DNA from: Takakia lepidozioides | Lineage: Eukaryota > Streptophyta > Takakiopsida > Takakiales > Takakiaceae | Direction of reading: 5' to 3' | Length of the DNA: 64,000 nucleotides | Assembly (NCBI GenBank): GCA_030704615.1 | Contig: CM060732.1 | Span: 75,993,053 to 76,057,052 of the forward strand | In this document: one piece after another, positions 43,504 through 54,054 of the stretch | Layout: every line of letters begins with the position of its first letter | Numbering within the stretch: position 1 is the stretch's first letter | Made by a program: the position numbers and the translations under genes | Notes under the pieces: model-generated | Told to the model about the DNA's origin: nothing | Databases searched by the model: none | What the model saw: only the letters and a program-made list of their open reading frames with translations

Positions 43504-45599
43504 CAATGATACTTGTCAAAAAACGAATGCAGTTACATATCCACACACCATCAAAGCTCACCATTGTCACTTGCTGCTATGACCAAAAACTTAATGTGAC
43601 ACTACAGTACTGCCCGGCTCAAAGCCTGGAAATATCATTGCACTCTCAGTTGTCAAAGCTATTTGTAACTCGTATGCAGTATTATATTTATATACCATCA
43701 ATGTTCAGAATTGGTACTCGCTCCCATGATCAAAAGCTCAAAGGAAATCAGTACATGCTAATACCACTCTACTATGATCATTGTACTAATGCCATGCACA
43801 GGCCTGCACAGAGCCTAAAGGAAGCACCATATCCTCTACTACCACTGCAAGATAGCTTAGGGACCAGAACGCACAATAGTGCGCTAATTATAACATGTCT
43901 CGGCCAGTTAGCAGATTGGGGTGAAAGGACAACATGCCACCCTCAGCAAAGACTGCACACTCGGAAGCTTGTATCCAATGCTCATGCCGCTTTTTCAATA
44001 CCCCCCTGTGACATAGTGCAAAAATATGCAATGGAACTACCTCCCCTACTGCCAAGTCACACTAGCATCTATGTTGAAGCACAGTATGCCATAGGCCACT
44101 ATGTCTGCAAGAATCCCAACGCCACATCCCCACCCAAAGGGCATATGTACCCATCATGGTCACCCAATACTATGATCAATGTTTACCTCCACTATTACAA
44201 ATTATGCGGCAGTTACCAGCCACTCATACAATTGCGGCCCATCTCCAGGTCCAAATGACACATACTAAGTGTTTTGTTCAAAAGCTTTAAAACTACTCAT
44301 GGTTGTACTCATAAACCCCTTGCTATCCGGTATGCTCAAAAGCTACACATCTACAGAGCCGCACGCTAATTGTTATGCTAAAAACTCCTATAAACATTGC
44401 CATGTTGATTTGTCAACATATGCCCAAGGTTGTGCCCAGTTACATTGGCCAAACTGCACTGGCACCTCAAAGATTGGGCTCCAACATAGATCTGGGATCA
44501 TGCTGTACATATTGCAGCAACCCCAACAGGGCACCATGCATAGGCTTGTGACTTCAACCGATAATATAAGCCCCTGCTCCAGTCAGAGACCGGAAATATC
44601 TCTGAAAGTGCACAATCTCTACACAGTGCAAGTCAGACTTAGAGAGGTTATGGTAAAGCTGCACAGGGGCATGTGCGATGACTCCGGCACCCAAATCTGC
44701 ACATCTAATCCCTACTTTGTGAGGGCCCAATTACAGACCAGGCACACCAAGAGGCCCCATGGCAAACATGATTTCCTTCTCTCAGGTTTGAGAGTGATGC
44801 TTGGAGCAAAACCTGAGCTGACAATACCCGTTGAGGGGAGTAGCAACACCAGCCAGTGGAGTGGTCTCTGGTGCAGGGCTGGCTGTTGCACAAGGTGGCA
44901 AATTTCTCAGCCGACTTCCCAAAGCACATTGGATTCAGATCACCATCAACTATGCAGGTCTGCCAGCCAGTGCCCAAAAGCAGCTTCAGTACGAGTATGA
45001 CAACATTCGAGAGGCCGATGCCGATGCTGGAGGCTGGAGGCTTCGGCAACCTATCATCAAATGCTACACAAAAACTTGACTCAATCCCCCAAGCGTCAGC
45101 TTTATAGGAAGCGCCATCAACATCATTCTGAAACTACTTTTGGGCAGCATGGCAATATTGAAGCAGATATTGAATCTTACATCGTCAGATTCTCTACCCC
45201 ACCAAGTTCTTACGCCCTCCCCTGTCTATTCTATAATGTCACCCACTACAATCCTCTTAACACCATCAGAAAGCAGCCCTTCTCTCATATGTATCTCTCC
45301 TTCCACGAAGCATACCCTGGCATCATTCCAAGAGTGTCGGATTGCAACGTTATGATGCTGCAGCAGCAACACCCTTGCCGACAGTCTCTCACCATCAGGG
45401 CCAGCCATGGCCAAGTCACCAACATTACAGCATCTGGTGGCAACTTTACTGCTGCTCAGGCCAGCCTCATCACGACATGGATTATGTTTGCAACATGGCA
45501 ATGGCCACACGACAACCACTACAACCCGGGAGATCTCACTCTACCCCAGCCCCTCCTCATCCCGGAGTACAATACCAGCAATACACACTCCATATGGCA

Positions 45600-45775
45600 A
45601 TTCATTCTACACACTGCCCTGGCGGATCTGGAAAAAAGCAAAGAGGTCCATGGCGACATCTTCAGAGCTGGAATTGTACCAACTGTCATTCTGAACAATA
45701 CCCTGGCGGACATGTATGCAAAATGTGGGTGCATCGAGGATGCAAAGGGAGTGTTTGACACTATGGCTACCTCTC
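45600..45775 (+). pseudogene. captured PPR fragment
   Basis: About 175 bp nearly identical in wording to the array at 18.7-20 kb: KEVHGDIFRAGIVPTVILNN, LADMYAKCGCIEDAKGVFDT. It sits inside an otherwise unrelated open frame (45061-46104) and starts and stops abruptly. It looks like a fragment moved from a PPR gene by repair or a mobile element. Confidence 0.75.
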
Positions 45776-46107
45776 CCCCTTACTTCAGATGCAATCTACT
45801 GCTTTATATGCTTGCTACCTGTATAATGAAATCTCTCACTCCTCGAGTGTACGTCCCAGCAACTTATGCCCTGCATGCTGGTTTATGTCTGAGTCATGCT
45901 AGTTTATGTCCTCTGATCATTTCCCGTCACATATGCACTGTCAAGGGTTTCTGGTATGGCATGGCACATCATGAAGCCCGCAGCCAACCTCTCCAAGATG
46001 TCATTTCTTCCTCACTTACAGATCTGGAATTGAATATGAATGCGGGAGATTCACAGAATGGGCCTCAGTTTTGTGATGGGGCACTGCAAACTATTGCTCA
46101 ATAGTGG

Positions 46108-46719
46108 TTGGATGCTGAGCCCCAGCCCGAAGAATCTTGTTCCATGCAAGTGGCTCTATATAAATTTCGGGGGACTTACACCGAGCTTGGCGCTACCCTC
46201 ATTTGGAGCCGTACAGACGTCGCACCATGGAGACCCAATTCCCACCCTACCTCCTGGAGTTTCCGCATCCTGAAGTGGCGAAGCTCTGCCCCCCATCCCG
46301 AAGATTGCGTGGAGGGAGGTACTGATACACTCTATGTTCTAGGTCTTAAACTCCATCACGACTTCCACTCAGATGGTCATTCACATCGGCAGCAACTCGC
46401 CACTCCGCTACCTTGGCTCCGTTCTTACAGCAATATCAGCAGCCTGCTGGTCACATTCCAATCTCAGATTGAGCAACAGGAAGTAAAAGCTGCCCAGGTG
46501 GCAGAACTAGCACAGAAGCTGGAAAGTTTGCAGCACAGGCAAGCTGATTTTGAAAGGAAGGCAAAGTCAGCAAGTGCTCTCATTGACGACATTGCCAAGC
46601 ATTCAACCACAAGTACAGTGGAAAACCAGGCCGCAGAGTGGGCTGCCCCCATGGAGGCTTTGCTAGCTACAACTCAGAAGACGCACGTTGAGATGGACTG
46701 GCCGACCCCTCTCAGCTAG
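46108..46719 (+). CDS. uncharacterised frame with a coiled coil
   Basis: Open for 203 codons; the first ATG is about 13 codons in (MQVALYKFRGTYTE). The C-terminal half has heptad-like sequence (QSQIEQQEVKAAQVAELAQK, LESLQHRQADFERKAKSASA). It lies upstream of the LINE on the same strand and could be an ORF1-like protein, which often carries a coiled coil. The 1.5-kb gap and lack of an RNA-binding motif leave this open. Stop-poor base composition also makes a chance frame possible. Confidence 0.3.
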   Translation: MDAEPQPEESCSMQVALYKFRGTYTELGATLIWSRTDVAPWRPNSHPTSWSFRILKWRSSAPHPEDCVEGGTDTLYVLGLKLHHDFHSDGHSHRQQLATPLPWLRSYSNISSLLVTFQSQIEQQEVKAAQVAELAQKLESLQHRQADFERKAKSASALIDDIAKHSTTSTVENQAAEWAAPMEALLATTQKTHVEMDWPTPLS

Positions 46720-47281
46720 TGCCAGCACTTGGAAGGTGGACTTGGATTCCATGATGTAGCTGCCAACCACAACACCCAAGTGCTTTGGAGTTGGCAACAG
46801 ATGCTGCCCCCCACCCGGCCACAACCGCTTCACTGTCCTTTTACTTCCAGGGAGCACACTCACCCCTCTTCCCTACCCTGGACACCCCCTCCCCCCTTTA
46901 TGTTCACAAGATCCACTACTGTGTACATTGAACTGCCATCATTCTCTAACTTAATGTTGTTCTGCCCCAACTGGCTCCCCGACCTCAAAGGGCATCCAAC
47001 TACCCCACAGTATCTACCACACACACCCTACAGGCGCAGAGCTGTGACTCAAGACCAGCACCTTGGGCAAGTTGCCCTCTGTCAGTCGCCACTCATGATA
47101 CCACAATTCACTTACCCTGGTACAAGACTTCTCAATCTTTGTCAGCTGAGCATAGCTCCAACAATGACTCTCGTTCAAGCGAGGACAACTCTGCACTTTC
47201 AATCTCCTCTACCCCAGCTGTTCGGGCATTCCGGCTCTCTCTATTTCAAACATCTTCACCTACATGTTACTCTACCCACAT

Positions 47282-47380
47282 GATTTTACACAAAGATTTT
47301 TACTCCATGATCATATCAAATGACTTCTACCACATTTTACACAAAGATTTCTACTCCGTGATCTTCTTCATTGATTACCA
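47282..47380. repeat. two copies of a ~62-bp repeat
   Basis: TTTTACACAAAGATTT-TACTCC-TGATC appears twice, about 60 bp apart. Confidence 0.6.
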
Positions 47381-47415
47381 CAAAATGTATTACCGCCATT
47401 TTGTTATTCTTCAAC

Positions 47416-47571
47416 TTCCAGACATATACAATTCATATCCTATTTATCATCGTCTCCCAGACGTATACCATCCATCTTCTGTTCGGCAACGCCTCCCAGG
47501 CGTATAGCATCCATCTTTTGTTTGTCATCATCTCCCAGACATTTATCATCCATCCCCTACTTGCCTTATTG
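47416..47571 (+). repeat. 39-bp minisatellite (four units, 13-codon periodicity)
   Basis: Units begin TTCCAGACATATAC, TCTCCCAGACGTATACCATC, CCTCCCAGGCGTATAGCATC and TCTCCCAGACATTTATCATC, 39 bp apart. In the open frame they give SQTYTIHLLF-like 13-residue repeats. The frame 47371-47703 has no recognised domain. Confidence 0.7.
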
Positions 47572-48179
47572 CACAATTCTCATACCTTGACACATATGTC
47601 CAAAAAAATTCACTACATCCGTTCCCCAGACACCCATACCCCAAAATCCCTTACAATGGAATATCACACTCTCTCATTCAATATATTGCCTAAGTGCTCA
47701 TGACACATATTTCACCCCTGAACCCTTTAGCCCACATACCATCACCTCTCATACTACTGCTAAAGTTTCATCAACCCCCGCCAGGCCTGGAACTATGTCA
47801 CCCCACTCCGCAAAATCTTGCACACGGTGCCTCTCTGTCACCACCTCTTTGATGCTTGCCTGACCTCCACCCGATAGTCTTCAAAAGCAATGCTCATATC
47901 ACCCCATTTTTTACACTCTATATACTATTCCCTAAATATTCGACCCTCCTCCATATCGACCCATCAAATTAATATCGTCTTGACCGTCCGCCCCGTACAC
48001 TTCTTGTCCACTAGCTCCACTTCTACAAACCCCACATTCCAATCCATACATTCCATCCACACCTCTTTTTCCCTCACCATCCCAAAATACCCTACCGAAC
48101 CCACTCTGAACCCCTTGCACTCGCTATTCACCCACACGACACCCGACGTCAAAACCCCCTAAAATCCAGATATTATTAC

Positions 48180-48790
48180 TATCACCCCCCCTGTCCCGAC
48201 ACCGCATACACATACACATGTATCGAGCTCATACTCCTAAGATGTGGTGACATCCACCCAAACACATCATCTGTCCATTGCCAATGGACCCACAAGACAA
48301 ATATGCACTATATTTCCAAAGTAACACCCTCTCCCTCACACACCTGTACCAACATCTATCTAATCACTTCCCACCCCCCATTCCATCAAAACCCAACTTA
48401 TAACCCACTGCCCACATGGGAGATATCACCAGAAACCTCTCACCTCCAAACACTCCGCCCACCACCCACCATCCCACTTTACATCTTATAAACTTGTCTA
48501 TGAAACACTCATATTACTCCGCTGCGACGACATCCACCTAAACCCAGGCCCAAATACCATAACTAGCATCATCAACAAGCTCTCAAAGGATCCTAAAGAC
48601 AGATATGCACTATATTTCCAAACAGACATTGTCTCCCTCGTGCCTGCATACCAACATCTTAGTGACCACTTCTCTCTCTTCCTCCCCAACCCTTCCACCA
48701 ATAACCCGCAAACTCACACACCCAATTGCCACCTTTGGGCTCCCTGCCTGCGAACCCATTTCTAGTCAGTGCCACCCATAAACTTAGCAC
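48180..48790. repeat. ~300-bp tandem duplication in the LINE leader
   Basis: Both halves run CTCATA-T-CT, then GACATCCACC-AAAC, then GACA-ATATGCACTATATTTCC, then TACCAACATCT (about 48230-48390 and 48510-48660). Confidence 0.7.
48526..48552 (+). other. 2A-like motif DDIHLNPGP in the LINE leader
   Basis: Context LILLRCDDIHLNPGPNT. Ribosome-skipping 2A motifs end in D[VI]ExNPGP, and 2A-like phrases ahead of the endonuclease are known in several LINE groups. Here His replaces Glu. A first leader copy about 300 bp upstream has LILLRCGDIHPNTSS, with NPGP lost. The motif is in a different frame from the endonuclease, so a frameshift separates them. Confidence 0.6.
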
Positions 48791-50144
48791 ATACCCTACA
48801 CAACATCTTCTATTCTCACTAATTCTCGTCATCTCTCCAATACCCTCAATATGCAACAACTACTTTCGAACCCAACCAAACACACACATCTGTTCGCTAC
48901 TACAACAATTGCATGATCTACCCCCACTACCTCACAGATATCTAGCACCCCCACACCACCTACACAACCTCCACGAATCTCTTGACCTACTAAAAGCCAA
49001 GCCCGGAGAAGTTCATAGGATTCTCGGTGAACACCTGGCGCACACAACTACAACCATACATGAGCTCGATACTATCACCAACAAATTCCCATTCATCTCC
49101 AAAAATATTCTCGCCGCAACCCTCCACGCCACGACAGGCATCCCTGGATATCAACCCCCTCCCACCACACCTCCATCCACCATCCCACCCTGCATGCCCA
49201 GCTCCACCAATGACCCACCTCCAACATTCCCTAGATCCAACAGCCCCCCACACACCTCCTCCTCCCAGCCAGCACACGCACTCAACATACTCACCTGGAA
49301 TGTCGGATCACTTGCCACCAGCATCCAAAGCCTTCTCCATCTAACGGACTCTACACCCCCGCATATCATTCTATTACAAGAAACTAAACTCAGCGCACAC
49401 AACCCCAACAGCTCATATATCAACAAACTCCTCCCAGCCTACTACCTGCTATATGGCAGCTCACTCACAGCCGCACAATGCCTAAACAGACGCTCCGCGC
49501 CATATCACCCTACTCGGGGAGGGGTGACTTTTGGTATCCTCCGCACACATCACTCCCCTAGCACCACGGTCAAAATCCATGTCGCTCTCCCCCTACGATC
49601 ATATCTTCAAATCATCAAACTACACCTTCCCGCTATCCCTCCTATTATCCTTATACACTTGTACATGTCCTCACACTGCGAAGATCTCCCCCTGATCCCT
49701 GTTATCCTGCTCACCATCTCTAAAACATTAACACAGCCTTTCACCCACTCCCAGCACTACATTCTAGCAGGCGATTTCAACAGGGACATTGCCCTCATGG
49801 GTCACACATACAATGGTATACATAAAACTCCATCCCCTGCTGACCATGAATGGGCAAGTCTTACTCACTCACACCGTCTCCGTTATATACCCGCCGATCA
49901 CCACTATTCCAGACAAGGTGGACTCAACTACTCATCGTTAAGCCTTCTTGACGGTTTCTACCTCAAGACACAAAACGACATCCCCACATACCTCAGCAGT
50001 CATGTACACATTAATAGTCTATGCAACTCAGACCATTACCCCGTGTCAGTAACCATCCCACCATCTCTCATTTCCTTTAGACCTATTCCACCCATACATG
50101 TCCCACCACCACAATCTAGAATCTTAACCCCACTTCCCACATAA
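48726..50144 (+). CDS. LINE endonuclease (EEP) frame
   Basis: The frame is open for 472 codons, but the first in-frame ATG is well inside, so translation must start upstream or the 5' end is damaged. Endonuclease motifs appear in order: ILTWNVGSLA (about 49290), ILLQETKLSA (about 49370), ILAGDFNRD (about 49765), SLLDGFY (about 49940) and SDHYPVSV (about 50030). The Glu, Asp-Asn and Asp-His residues of apurinic-type endonucleases are present. It would nick target DNA for target-primed reverse transcription. The N-terminal part is Pro/His-rich and unrecognised. Confidence 0.8.
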   Translation: MPPLGSLPANPFLVSATHKLSTYPTQHLLFSLILVISPIPSICNNYFRTQPNTHICSLLQQLHDLPPLPHRYLAPPHHLHNLHESLDLLKAKPGEVHRILGEHLAHTTTTIHELDTITNKFPFISKNILAATLHATTGIPGYQPPPTTPPSTIPPCMPSSTNDPPPTFPRSNSPPHTSSSQPAHALNILTWNVGSLATSIQSLLHLTDSTPPHIILLQETKLSAHNPNSSYINKLLPAYYLLYGSSLTAAQCLNRRSAPYHPTRGGVTFGILRTHHSPSTTVKIHVALPLRSYLQIIKLHLPAIPPIILIHLYMSSHCEDLPLIPVILLTISKTLTQPFTHSQHYILAGDFNRDIALMGHTYNGIHKTPSPADHEWASLTHSHRLRYIPADHHYSRQGGLNYSSLSLLDGFYLKTQNDIPTYLSSHVHINSLCNSDHYPVSVTIPPSLISFRPIPPIHVPPPQSRILTPLPT

Positions 50145-50609
50145 CATAGTCACCTTCCTAAAGCATTTCTAACCAACATCCTTACACCTTATGATACAAC
50201 TCTCCGACATACTCTCCGAAGCAAACCTCGCGTAATCCCCTGACAAAGCCTGGACCAAAGCCGAGACCATACTCACAACTTCAATGAAAGAAATGACCAA
50301 TAGTGTCATTGCCACCTGCTCTGCCCCCCCTGAAATCCCACAAACTACACGTTCAAAACAAAATGGTGGCTACCTTACCCGTACTCAAAAACGTATATGG
50401 ACATCACATCTTAACACATACCCACACAATCAGGCGTGCCCTCACCATTATACCTACCACTACCCCCATCCACCCGGGAAACAACTGGCCTTCGGATCCA
50501 CGTATCACCTGCCTAAACACCTTAACAACATGTCAAGCACTTATGCCTCCACCCGCCAATCCCCAAGATATTCCTCACTGGACAGCTGCTCTCTCCAAAG
50601 TTAGAAGAG

Positions 50610-51862
50610 ATGCCAAAAAAAACTGCTTACAATATTACCAAACAAAAAGCCGTCGACAATCACAAAAAATTTGTCTCTTCTTTTAACCGACTGCTACGCG
50701 ACCATCCCAAAAAAGCTCACAAAGCCATCTTTAACCCTGCCCCCAACCCACCCATCGACTGTCTCAAACACAGGCACGGCCACTTGCTAACCAATCCAAC
50801 GGACATCAACCAAGAAATATGGTCACAAGCATCCTCAACCTACACACCCATAGTTACAAACTGCTTACACCCTAGTCTCCACACTGCCAACTGCATATGT
50901 AAAGCTAAACATTATCCATGGCATGCTATAGATGGCTTCTCAATTGACAACAGAGGATCCTCAACGGACCGCATCCTAGACTTATTTACAATTGATCTCT
51001 ACGAATCATGCCTCAAAAAACTATCAAAATCTAAAGCCCCGAGCCCCGATCTTATACCAAATGCCATACTTCAAGCATTAGACCCTCAACTACATTCCCT
51101 CATTTTTAATTTTTTTCAACTATGGTACAAACTAAAACGAATCCCACACTCCTGGAAGCACAGTCGAACCATTCTACTCTTCAAAAAAGACGACCCTACA
51201 GATCTCAGTAATTATAGGCCCATAGCACTGGCCAACACCATATACAAGCTATTCACCAGCACGCTCACCACAATGCTATCAAGTTATGGCGAACAACACC
51301 AAATTCTTAGTGACCCCCAAGAAGGATTCCGAGCTACATATAGCACAACACGACAAATACAATATGTTCTATCCGCACTCGAAGATGCTAAACTTACAAA
51401 GCAATATATTTATCTTTTATATATTGATTTTAAAAATGCCTTCGGCTCCCTAGATCATGCTAGACTACTTGCTATCATGCTTGACCTCGGTTATCCCACT
51501 GACGCTGTCCAACTAATAGGAAACATCTACATAAATAGTACTACTGAATATTTTGGTGCATACTATGGTTCCACCCCGCCTATCCCCATCCTCCGTGGAA
51601 CTATCCAAGGTGATACCTTAAGCCCCTACCTATTCATTATCTTCCTAGAACCCCTTCTCAGATGGCTAGCTCGCAGCAAGCTTGGATACCAATACAAAAC
51701 CTCATCAAGTGACATCTCCGCTACAGCATATGCAGATGATTTAGCTATCCTGACACATAAACCACAACACATAAACCGACAAGTTAACAAACTATTCAGA
51801 GTCAATTTATGGTCAGGCATGGAACTCAGCCTGCAAAAGTGTGTCATCACAGCCGCAACACA
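50610..51862 (+). CDS. LINE reverse transcriptase, 3' truncated
   Basis: RT motifs: KAPSPDLIPNAILQAL, SWKHSRTILLFKKDDPTDLS with NYRPIALAN, DPQEGFRATYSTTRQI, YIDFKNAFGSLDHARL, GTIQGDTLSPYLFIIFLEPL, the catalytic AYADDLAILTH, and LSLQKCVIT. The frame runs on to 52301, but the part after 51862 (HVNCVSLCCFLFTVLKCG) does not look like RT and is probably foreign sequence. The C-terminal zinc knuckle and RNase H of such elements are missing. Confidence 0.85.
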
Positions 51863-51974
51863 TGTAAATTGTGTATCTTTATGTTGTTTTCTGTTCACTG
51901 TTTTGAAGTGTGGTTCTGCACTTTGTAGAACATGTCCACTAATGTTGGTAACCAACGTGCTCTTCCTCTACAGG

Positions 51975-52331
51975 CTACCTGATAAATGCAACTTCTCCAG
52001 AAAAAACTGGAAGCGTGGAATCTCGGGGTTTAAGAATATTTTCTTTACATCCGTCTGGCAATTCCAAGAACCTTTGAAAGAATTGTTTGGACAATCTTTC
52101 TTCCTTCGTTCCACAGGGAATTTGATTCACTTCAAATTCTTTAATGGTCCAACCACCATGATCCCACCAGATGCCTGTCACATCTGGTTGTTCATGTCCC
52201 AGGTCCCCAGTATGGTCGCCAAATGTCGCGCGGCTTTTACTCACCCATCCCTTCGCTATCCGAGGCAGAAACTCCAAGATAGAAGAGTTGGAAATCTCTA
52301 AGTACTCAGCCCGCGCAGAACAATCAGTCAT
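51975..52331 (-). other. unrecognised minus-strand frame
   Basis: 118 codons with protein-like phrases (SNSSILEFLPRIAKGWVSK, GIWWDHGGWTIKEFEVNQIP). The sense strand is open too. It lies just after the point where the LINE is cut, so it belongs to whatever inserted or replaced the LINE 3' end. Family unknown. Confidence 0.25.
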
Positions 52332-52852
52332 GACCTACAGCTAGTGTATCATGGGGGTGTTTCCTATGCGTTTCCCTTTCCGCATTCATCTTAGCTACCT
52401 TTGGCATTGATAATTAAGTATCAGTTTGCTTCATCAATCTATCGGTTTCCTTCACTCATCCATTCAATCCACAGCTTCTCTCAGATCTCTCTACACAGTG
52501 TGATTGTATCGTATAAGTATCAGATTATGATTTATCAGGTATCAGGCCGAAGCCATTATGTCTCTAATCTGCTCTCCAATATCACTATAGCTTTGCATAT
52601 AACAAGCATCTACTAATCCTCTTTTCTCCTTCATCGTGCTCTCCATCTCTTGCCTCCGATCTCCGCTCCCACTCCGAAGTCCTCCTCCGAATAATGATCC
52701 CCCCCTTCATTCCCCGTTTCTCCCTTTATCCTCCTATCCGCGGTTTCTCACCGTTTCCCTCTCTAACCGTCGTCTGTGAACTAACATGTTCCCTTCACAG
52801 GTGTTGTTCCCCACAGTCGTTCCTTGTCCTACTCTTCGTTCCTTATTATCGT

Positions 52853-53092
52853 GACAGCTGTGTCAAGCGGTGACTGGCTGTGTTTGGCTGTGTCGGGTTG
52901 TGACGGGCTGTGACTGGCTGTGTGGGCTGTGTCTGCTGTGACGACTGTGACGGCTGTGTGGGCTGTGTTTGCTGTGACGACTGTGACGGGCTGTGTTGGC
53001 TGTGTGGGCTGTGACGACTGTGACTGGCTATGTGGGCTGTGACGACTGTGACGACTGTGACTGGCTGTGTGGGCTGTGACGACTGTGTAGCC
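52853..53092. repeat. GCTGTG/ACTGTGACG minisatellite, array 1
   Basis: Degenerate 9-10-bp units such as GCTGTGTCGG, GCTGTGACTG and ACTGTGACG repeat about 25 times. Confidence 0.85.
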
Positions 53093-53377
53093 CCCTCTAC
53101 AGTGCGCTGTGGTCACCCTAAGGCTCCTATTGGTCTCAGTCTGTGCAAAATTAAGGGTACCCTACAGATCCCGTATAAGTGTCTAAGTCCCCTACAGTCC
53201 TCTAACAGAAGTCCTCCTCCGAATGATGTCCCTCAATTCCCCGTTTCTCCCTTTATCTTCCTATCCGCGGTTCTAACCGTTTTCCTCACTAACCGTCGTC
53301 TGTGAACTAACATGTTCCCTTCGCAGGTGTTGTTCCCCACAGTCGTTCCCTGTCCTACTGTTCGTTCCCTATGATCG

Positions 53378-53685
53378 TGACAGCTGTGTCAAGCTGTGAC
53401 TCGCTGTGTGAAACTGTGACGGGCTGTGACTGGCTGTGCGACTGTGTTTGGCTGTGTCGGGCTGTGACTGGCTGTGTGGCTGTGCCGGGCTGTGTCGGCT
53501 GTGTCTGCTGTGATGACTGTGACGGGCTGTGTTGGCTGTGTCGGCTGTGACGACTGTGACGGGCTGTGACTGGCTGTGTGGCTGTGCCGGGCTGTGTCGA
53601 CTGTGTCGGCTGTGTCTGCTGTGACGACTGTAACGGGCTGTGTTGGCTGTGACGACTGTGACGACTGTGACGGCTGTGTAACCCC
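53378..53685. repeat. GCTGTG/ACTGTGACG minisatellite, array 2
   Basis: Same unit types as array 1 with about 30 repeats. Unit order differs, so the array changed after the flanks duplicated. Confidence 0.85.
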
Positions 53686-53832
53686 CTTCTACAGTGCGCT
53701 GCTGTCACCCCTAAGGCTCCTGTTGGTCTCAGTCTGTGCAAAAATTAAGGGTACCCTACAGATCCCGTATAAGTGTCTAAGTCCCCGACAGTCCTCTAAC
53801 ATTACCCCTTCCCCCCTCAAAATATTTGGCCC

Positions 53833-54054
53833 TTGGTCCAAACATTCTACAGAAATTGGGAGCCCTTCAACCTTGACTCCGCGAAAATCCTCCTCAACTA
53901 CAGTCAAACAAAGAAAGCAAAAGCTCAAGACTCCCCGGTTTTTGAAGTGCTACGATACTCAGTTATCTGGAACATATGGAAGGGACGATGTGCATGGATC
54001 TACAACAAGGAAAATACATCCGCAAACTGCTATTTTGACTCTTGTCTTCTTTGA
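53833..54054 (+). pseudogene. LINE 3' remnant (zf-RVT-like)
   Basis: The frame has SPVFEVLRYSVIWNIWKGRC followed by AWIYNKE. Plant LINE proteins end with a similar L..[ILV]LW.IWK.RC phrase next to the zinc-binding region. It is isolated and short, and its relation to the LINE at 48-52 kb is unknown. Confidence 0.4.

Larger units (their letters stand above)
40440..45000 (+). repeat. degenerate ~150-bp repeat field with open plus-strand frames
   Basis: A unit of about 122-125 bp plus spacer recurs at about 40450, 40600, 41555 and 43610, with partial copies near 41335, 43515, 43800 and 44580. It starts GCTCAAAGC-TGAAAGT-TTA-TGC and ends with a CTATGATCAAAA-CT phrase. Translated units align, for example AQSLKVLLHSLPSALLENRL, AKTLKVLLRSFLLIRVGNQL, AQSLEISLHSQLSKLFVTRM and AQNLQVFLCYLSRQRVRRQH. 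Each is followed by a [CS]YDQK phrase. Long plus-strand frames (40382-41173, 41137-41838, 43470-44258, 44269-45000) may simply reflect the A/C-rich, stop-poor strand. The CACTA element at 42655 is inserted into one unit. No protein family recognised. Confidence 0.5.
48180..51862 (+). mobile_element. LINE (non-LTR retrotransposon) with endonuclease and reverse transcriptase
   Basis: In order: a duplicated leader with a 2A-like motif (48230-48560), an endonuclease/exonuclease/phosphatase domain (48726-50144), and a reverse transcriptase (50610-51862). All lie on the A/C-rich, G-poor plus strand. The RT ends abruptly after LSLQKCVITAATH at about 51862, where unrelated sequence with intron-like features begins, so the 3' third is missing. 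Frame changes separate the leader, endonuclease and RT parts. Clade not assigned. Confidence 0.85.
52670..53800. repeat. ~520-bp tandem duplication carrying GCTGTG minisatellites
   Basis: Both copies run in order: CCGTTTCTCCCTTTATC, CCGCGGTT, ACTAACATGTTCCCTTC, CAGGTGTTGTTCCCCACAGT, the minisatellite, TACAGTGCGCTG, then GGGTACCCTACAGATCCCGT. Copy 1 starts about 52690 and copy 2 about 53215. Confidence 0.8.

Noticed and set aside
40382-48700. Several 200-350-codon plus-strand frames as real genes
   Set aside because: The strand is A/C-rich and poor in T and G, so stops are rare by chance. Most frames lack recognised domains, and one contains a captured PPR fragment that breaks it.
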